From positions 137,406 to 149,425 of the forward strand of contig MU130557.1 in assembly GCA_015039465.1 (NCBI GenBank): a DNA stretch of 12,020 bases, given 5' to 3'. The stretch's first letter is position 1; every line of letters begins with the position of its first letter. Origin of the DNA: Phlegmacium glaucopus (Eukaryota; Basidiomycota; Agaricomycetes; Agaricales; Cortinariaceae). The position numbers were made by a program, and so were the translations under genes. The notes under the pieces are model-generated. The model was given only the letters and a program-made list of their open reading frames with translations. It was not told the origin of the DNA and did not search any database. This document shows positions 8,028 through 12,020 of this stretch, piece after piece.

Positions 8028-8150
8028 ATGGAGAAGAGCGCCCAGCTCAAAAGGTATAGGCCTCCGGGTAATGAAGATTTCTTGTATGAGATGGAGGAGT
8101 TGGTGGACCTTGGATCAGGAGCTAAGCCGAAGAAGTGTGTTTGGCCGTAA
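8028..8150 (+). other. Short ORF, 40 codons, unidentified
   Basis: ATG at 8028 to TAA at 8148-8150, followed by further stops. The product begins MEKSAQLKRYRPPGNEDFLY and ends AKPKKCVWP. It is charged and has protein-like composition and CpG-rich codons. It diverges from the NACHT gene start 21 bases away. It may be a remnant exon of an unknown gene or chance. The overlapping longer frame from ATG 8071 to 8556 has unlikely composition and is not supported. Confidence 0.2.
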
Positions 8151-8994
8151 TAATAGGATAACGCTTACCACTTCTGTACCACCTCTCTCTTCGTCACTAG
8201 CGCCTCCTAATGAGTTCTTTCACAAGGTCAACACCTCCACAACATCTCGAACTTGGAGATTAGACAGCATGAACATGTCTTGGACGATTGGGTACCGCCT
8301 AGAAATCAATCGAAAGATGTCAGGACACCTTGGTGGGGGGCTGCGAGTCGGTTACAGAGGGAATCGTGCGAATGTAATCAAGTATCATAAATCTCTCAAA
8401 ACTTTTGTGCGTTTCATTTCTGTCATGTCGACAATATCATGGCCCAATTCCAGTCGCTGGCATCCTAACCATTCATCATCTCTAAGACAAGCTTATTTCG
8501 GCAAAATGACCAAAAATATGTTACCTTTTGCTTTCAACTATTTTGTGGTATATTGAGCCTCCGTCCTCGTGGCTGTCTCCACCATTATTTGCCAATTCGG
8601 ATGCACTCATCAATGTACCTCCTTTCCAGTCTCGATTACCGCCGAAAATCAAATTTTCCTAAGTCACGCTTATAGAAGACAGCCCATGGACTGGGTTCGA
8701 GTCTATCCCCACGGTCACAGAAGGTGCACAAAGCCCGTTCTTGCTTAGCCACTGGAAAGTCGCACAGTATAAAAGGATGTGAACACTACTTTTTATCTCA
8801 ATCCAACTGATGGAGACTGTGGTATTGAGAGTGGAACACCCCACTTGTCATCCACGTCATCGGGAACACCGCAGTGGCTCTCGCCGACATCATCTTTCAT
8901 AAAAAAGAACCTACCGAAAAATTGCTTAGTTAATCTGAACGCCTCTTCCGTTTGTGGGACTAGCCATACACATTGATAAGATCTACAGGAGAAA
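8151..8994. other. No recognised feature
   Basis: Both strands were read in all frames. Only short frames are present, and none resembles a family I know. The CpG content is moderate. There are no clean repeats or element ends. A B-box-like gggttcgagtct (about 8694-8705) has no matching tRNA fold. It separates the NACHT gene start from the acetyl-CoA synthetase remnant. Confidence 0.45.
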
Positions 8995-10075
8995 AAGAAA
9001 CCTTGTCAGATCGCCAGAAAACGATAACGATGTGACGACGGACTGTAAACACGTCCTTTGATCCAAATATACCCCATGTTCATCACGAGCAGCTCCGTCT
9101 CCCGTATACAACAAACCAGGGTATGGCCAGAAAATAGAAGGCTAATCAGAAAGGAATAACATAGATACAGGAGTAGATATTTGCCTTCATGTAAGTCTCC
9201 AGGTATCTTGGTAAACCGTACGAGCAATAGACGGCCAAGGGTTCTTGAGAGCGAGGACTCCCTCAACGTTGTTTCCATGTAATTCCTGCCAGCGCTTTAT
9301 TTTTATGGTTCTGAGATTCAGGATTTGAACAACTGACCTGGCCGGAGACTGGGTCAAGGATAGTAGTTTCAATACCGAAGAAAGCTACAGTTGCCGAACC
9401 GGGTTTCGGTTCAATCACACCAGGGAATGGTGTGACAACGATGGAACCCGTCTCCGTTTGCCTAATAGCACATCAAAAATCGTTAAGCGTCAACATGCAG
9501 AAAGTTGATAATAAGAAAAATAACCAGAAGGTATCAACGATAGCACATTGCTTCTTACCAACATGTTCATTGTACCAATTCCACGCTTCGGGGTTGATAG
9601 GCTCTTCAACAGTACCAAGAACGCGCAAACTGCTCAAATCGTGACCCTTAACATGTTCTTCTCCAAGTCGACGCAGTAGACGGATGGCAGTGGGAGCAAA
9701 AATAGGATTGAGTCAAATTGTGTTTCACGACTGTTTCCCAATAAGGAGAGAGGATATGCGCCTCGAGGTAGAGCAGAGGATGGCCGCTGCCTTTGCTAAA
9801 AAAAATTTGCATATATTCGAAGACGTTGGCGCTCACGCCTTTTACGAGGGGTCCGTAGACGATGTATCTTTATACAAGATTGTCAAATTTGGCTTGCGGG
9901 ATACGAGAGTGAATACATACGTGTGGCCCGTGATCCAGCAGGGAACTTGTCATCTGGATGAACATCGAATACATATTTCATAGTCATTGCAGCACACAAA
10001 ATATCCTCTCATGGTATGAACCACACCCTTGGGCTTGCCAGTAGATCTGGACTCTGGAGGTCTTAAGAGATGGGT
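8995..10075 (-). pseudogene. Acetyl-CoA synthetase gene fragment
   Basis: The minus strand encodes in order, leftwards from about 10055: SRSTGKPKGVVHT (the AMP-binding loop, normally SGSTGKPKG), MKYVFDVHPDD, WITGHT^[67 protein letters not shown]^[24 protein letters not shown]^[32 protein letters not shown] and YIWIKGRV. This is acetate-CoA ligase (acetate + CoA + ATP to acetyl-CoA), middle part only. Introns at the ^ marks are 9868-9920 (53 bp), 9462-9524 (63 bp) and 9286-9337 (52 bp), all GT..AG and in phase. Inactivating changes are frame errors near 9697, 9975 and 9080, deletion of the residues before WITGHT, a lost splice donor near 9184, and absence of the N- and C-terminal parts. Retained introns mean a DNA-level duplicate, not a retrocopy. 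Confidence 0.85.
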
Positions 10076-10079
10076 TTAA

Positions 10080-10331
10080 GTTAATATCTTGAACTATAGA
10101 GGGGAAGCAGCAACGACGTACGAAGAGTGGATCTTCAGACTCTCAAACCAGCTGTGGATCTCTATTGGTGTTGTAAATGTAGACGCACAAATTCAAGCAA
10201 ATTGGTTACACATGCCGTTTGCTAGGTCTGGCGCCAAAATATCACGTCACAAATGCTCTGGTTTGCTCGTGTCAGGACCAAGTGTCACGCAAGCTATTTT
10301 TTCACAGGATATTTGCCCTTGGGCAATATTT
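10080..10331. other. No recognised feature between acetyl-CoA synthetase remnant and Copia LTR
   Basis: No clear coding sequence. I could not align it to the N-terminal part of acetyl-CoA synthetase. The open plus-strand frames here have no family resemblance. It ends where the Copia LTR begins (flanking bases tattt). Confidence 0.4.
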
Positions 10332-10461
10332 TGTTGGAGTAAACGAGTTTCATCTCGTTAATCTCCTATTAAGTATTTATCTATACTACATCTTATCATT
10401 CCTTTTATCTTTGTGTCACGATAACGGTCACATTATATAGTCACGGATTTTAGTACAGCGA

Positions 10462-10489
10462 GTCTCAACTTTCTATCAAAAGTTGAGAC
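10462..10489. repeat. Hairpin 1 in Copia LTR
   Basis: Gtctcaacttt (10462-10472) pairs perfectly with aaagttgagac (10479-10489) around a 6-base loop. It is followed by tgagttcactcgtttatt, which recurs after hairpin 2. Confidence 0.75.
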
Positions 10490-10670
10490 GTGAGTTCACT
10501 CGTTTATTACTTAGTTATAATATCTAACATATACCTAGTTATTGTTGAATTTGTGCGAGTATCATTCCGTTGATTCTTTTTTATCTTATCACTCTTTTTA
10601 TCTTTTGTTCAAGTTATTTCTCATATTACATAATCACGTTCTTTAGTCACAGAGTTTTTGTTTACTACGA

Positions 10671-10699
10671 GTCTCAACTTTTATCAAAAAGGTTGAGAC
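10671..10699. repeat. Hairpin 2 in Copia LTR
   Basis: Gtctcaac (10671-10678) pairs with gttgagac (10692-10699), with extra tttt/aaaa pairing past a bulge. It is the diverged duplicate of hairpin 1, about 209 bp downstream. Its right half (24 bases, 10676-10699) recurs at 10785-10808. Confidence 0.75.
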
Positions 10700-10750
10700 A
10701 TGAGTTCATTCGTTTATTCGTTTAATACTACTTCTAATAATCACCTAGTT

Positions 10751-10828
10751 ACAGTTCTACTGTTCTAGGTACAATAATTAATCAAACTTTTATCAAAAAG
10801 GTTGAGACTTACAGTTCTACTGTTCTAG
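10751..10828 (+). repeat. Direct repeat of acagttctactgttctag
   Basis: Two exact 18-base copies at 10751-10768 and 10811-10828, 60 bp apart. The first 13 bases of each are a small dyad (acagt..actgt). Together with the 24-base repeat at 10676/10785, they show local rearrangement or repeat growth near the 3' end of the LTR. Confidence 0.75.
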
Positions 10829-10846
10829 CTGCGAAATATTCCAACT

Positions 10847-10859
10847 GGTTATGGGCCCC
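10847..10859 (+). other. Primer binding site, half initiator-tRNA-Met type
   Basis: Ggttatgggcccc follows the LTR directly. It is complementary to the anticodon arm of initiator tRNA-Met (..GGGCNCAUAACC), the priming mode known from Drosophila copia, where the 5' half of the tRNA is used. It contains an in-frame ATG (10851), but the more likely gag start is at 10869. Confidence 0.7.
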
Positions 10860-10868
10860 GAAGACAAA

Positions 10869-12020
10869 ATGTCTAACCTATCATTCAACCCTAGTTCCGA
10901 CTCGACGAATCTAGCAATATCAAAGCTCCGTGACGACGGAAGCAATTGGGCGGATTACGAACCGAGAATACAGAAAGCAATGGGCTCGAAGGGACTGTGG
11001 AGACACGTGGAGGGTACCGCTATAGCGCCTAAACCGTTTGCGATAATAGGTGGAGTTGTGGTCCTAGCGGATCGAACGACGCCTGCAACGGAAGAACAGA
11101 TTGAGACGAAAGAAATTAGAATCACGGAATTCGAGAAACGCGAGTACCTAGCTCAGCATATCATTCTTTCCACCACCTCTCCACGTCTCGGTGCAAAAAT
11201 AAAGAGCTTGACCTCAGCTGAGGACATGTGGAAGATTGTTAAAGCCGACGTGACGACGAAGAGTACCCTGTACATCCTTGATGCAGAGGACCAATTGTCG
11301 AGCATGAAGCTAAACGAAAACAAAGATTCAAAGACTCACCTCATAGAGTTGAAGCAGCATTTTTGCTTCAGCGACGAGATAATCTCCTAAAAATGGGGTC
11401 ATCACTATCCGAAACTCGATTCAACATCATTGTGATGTCGTCCTTACCTGAATCCTACCGACCAACCCTTCACAACTATCACAGCAGCCGAATGAGCTAG
11501 CAACCTCTCAGGAGGTCAATCACAACGGATGAAAACCGATGATTTGATATCCTTCATCATCGAGGAAGCGCAGCATCGCGTCATCAATGACGAACGAGGA
11601 AAGAATGCTGAATCCGCATTAGCTGCCCACACAAAGAAAGGTGGAAGAAATCGACACGGCAAGCACAAGAAGTTTGAAAAACATTCCCATGCTGATTCAA
11701 ATGACGCATGTGGAAATTGCGGAAAACCAGGACATGGAGCTCCGGATTGTTGGTCAAAAGGAGGGGGGAAAGAAGGTCAAGGCCCGAGACAAAAGAAATC
11801 AAAGAAGACAGAATCAGCCATAGTCGCAGTCGATGACAAAGAAGACGAACTTTTTGCCTTTACATGTACCTCTGACTATGTCGACGTTGCGAACGCGATT
11901 CCAGTCTCGAAATCTCAGTTTGGAGGATGTATTGACAGTGGAGCTAGTCGAGACTACTCTCCTGATCGGTCGAAGTTCACAAACTACCGACTTGTCGATT
12001 GCGAAATAACTACAGCAGAC
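10869..12020 (+). pseudogene. Copia gag-pol, 5' part, damaged and cut by window end
   Basis: The retrotransposon polyprotein starts MSNLSFNPSSDSTNLA at 10869. The gag has ISKLRDDGSNWADYEPRIQK, AMGSKGLWRHVEGTA and LTSAEDMWKIV, typical of Copia gag. The first frame ends at TAA 11388-11390 after a deletion near 11362. The sense continues in another frame (LQRRDNLLKMGSSLSETRFN .. LPESYRPTL), then returns to the first frame near 11478 (TITAAE, stop, ASNLSGGQSQRMKTDDLI .. EEAQHRVINDER). The stop TGA at 11493-11495 is probably a mutated CGA (Arg). Next come a CX2CX4HX4C zinc knuckle (CGNCGKPGHGAPDC, 11709-11750), a basic linker, and the aspartic protease start CIDSGASRDYSPD (DSGAS at 11934-11948). 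Integrase and reverse transcriptase should follow beyond 12020. At most trans-mobilised, since gag is broken. Confidence 0.88.

Larger units (their letters stand above)
10332..10846 (+). mobile_element. 5' LTR of a Ty1/Copia element (about 515 bp)
   Basis: Starts TGTTGGAGT at 10332 and ends attccaact at 10846, just before the primer binding site. The ends mirror each other (TGTTGGA/TCCAACt, last base changed). A TATA-like ttatatag lies at 10433-10440. It is AT-rich and contains an internal, diverged tandem duplication of about 200 bp with two hairpins. The partner LTR is beyond the window, so length and ends are inferred from the start, end symmetry and the primer site. Confidence 0.75.

Noticed and set aside
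8071..8556. 161-codon plus-strand frame from ATG
   Set aside because: Composition (many S, R, W, N, no motif) looks like chance, and the region has no resemblance to a family. It overlaps another short frame with equal claim.
8690..8706. B-box-like gggttcgagtct
   Set aside because: The flanking bases do not form a T-arm stem and no A box lies upstream.
9684..9983. 99-codon plus-strand frame
   Set aside because: It is antisense to the acetyl-CoA synthetase homology, which explains this segment including its intron.
1..12020. CRISPR array, bacterial operon or prophage
   Set aside because: No regularly spaced repeats. Genes have introns and the mobile elements are eukaryotic.

Overview
The window looks like genomic DNA of a filamentous basidiomycete (Agaricomycete-like). 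Evidence: fungal-size introns (about 50-80 bp, GT..AG) inside the recognisable genes, a NACHT NTPase of the type greatly expanded in mushroom-forming fungi, fungal-type acetyl-CoA synthetase and HPP-family remnants, and many LTR retrotransposon relics. I see no bacterial-type operon, ribosome binding site or CRISPR. Several long open frames here start only at TTG or GTG and were not accepted as genes for that reason.

Layout. 1-1104: CpG-containing DNA with a long open stretch but no recognised gene. 1105-2650: a decayed minus-strand fragment of a second NACHT gene whose former intron was hit twice by solo LTRs (1420-1819 and 1886-2464, each with a perfect 5-bp target-site duplication). About 2680-3201: a dead minus-strand fragment of an HPP-family membrane protein gene. 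3202-5075: an LTR of the same family as 1886-2464, split by three later insertions: a reverse-oriented LTR of its own family (3334-3933), an unrelated LTR (4287-4869) that itself carries a 240-bp MITE with 72-bp perfect inverted ends, and an 80-bp foldback element. 5076-5433: CpG-free DNA without a gene. 5434-8007: the main gene, a minus-strand NACHT NTPase, open for its first three exons but frameshifted in its C-terminal part. 8028-8990: a short unidentified ORF, then nothing recognisable. About 8995-10075: a minus-strand acetyl-CoA synthetase pseudogene with at least three still-recognisable introns. 10332-12020: the 5' end of a Ty1/Copia element (LTR, half-tRNA-type primer binding site, gag with zinc knuckle, start of the protease), damaged by frameshifts and a stop and cut off by the window end.

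The genes do not form a pathway. This is a transposon-rich, gene-degrading region. Its most informative property is stratigraphy: insertion order can be read from nesting and target duplications, and CpG loss follows it. Hundreds of bases contain no CpG at all, while the most recently inserted LTR remains CpG-rich. Two of the stop codons in dead reading frames (2572-2574 and 11493-11495) are TGA where related sequence has, or the family would have, CGA. This fits methylation-driven C-to-T decay.
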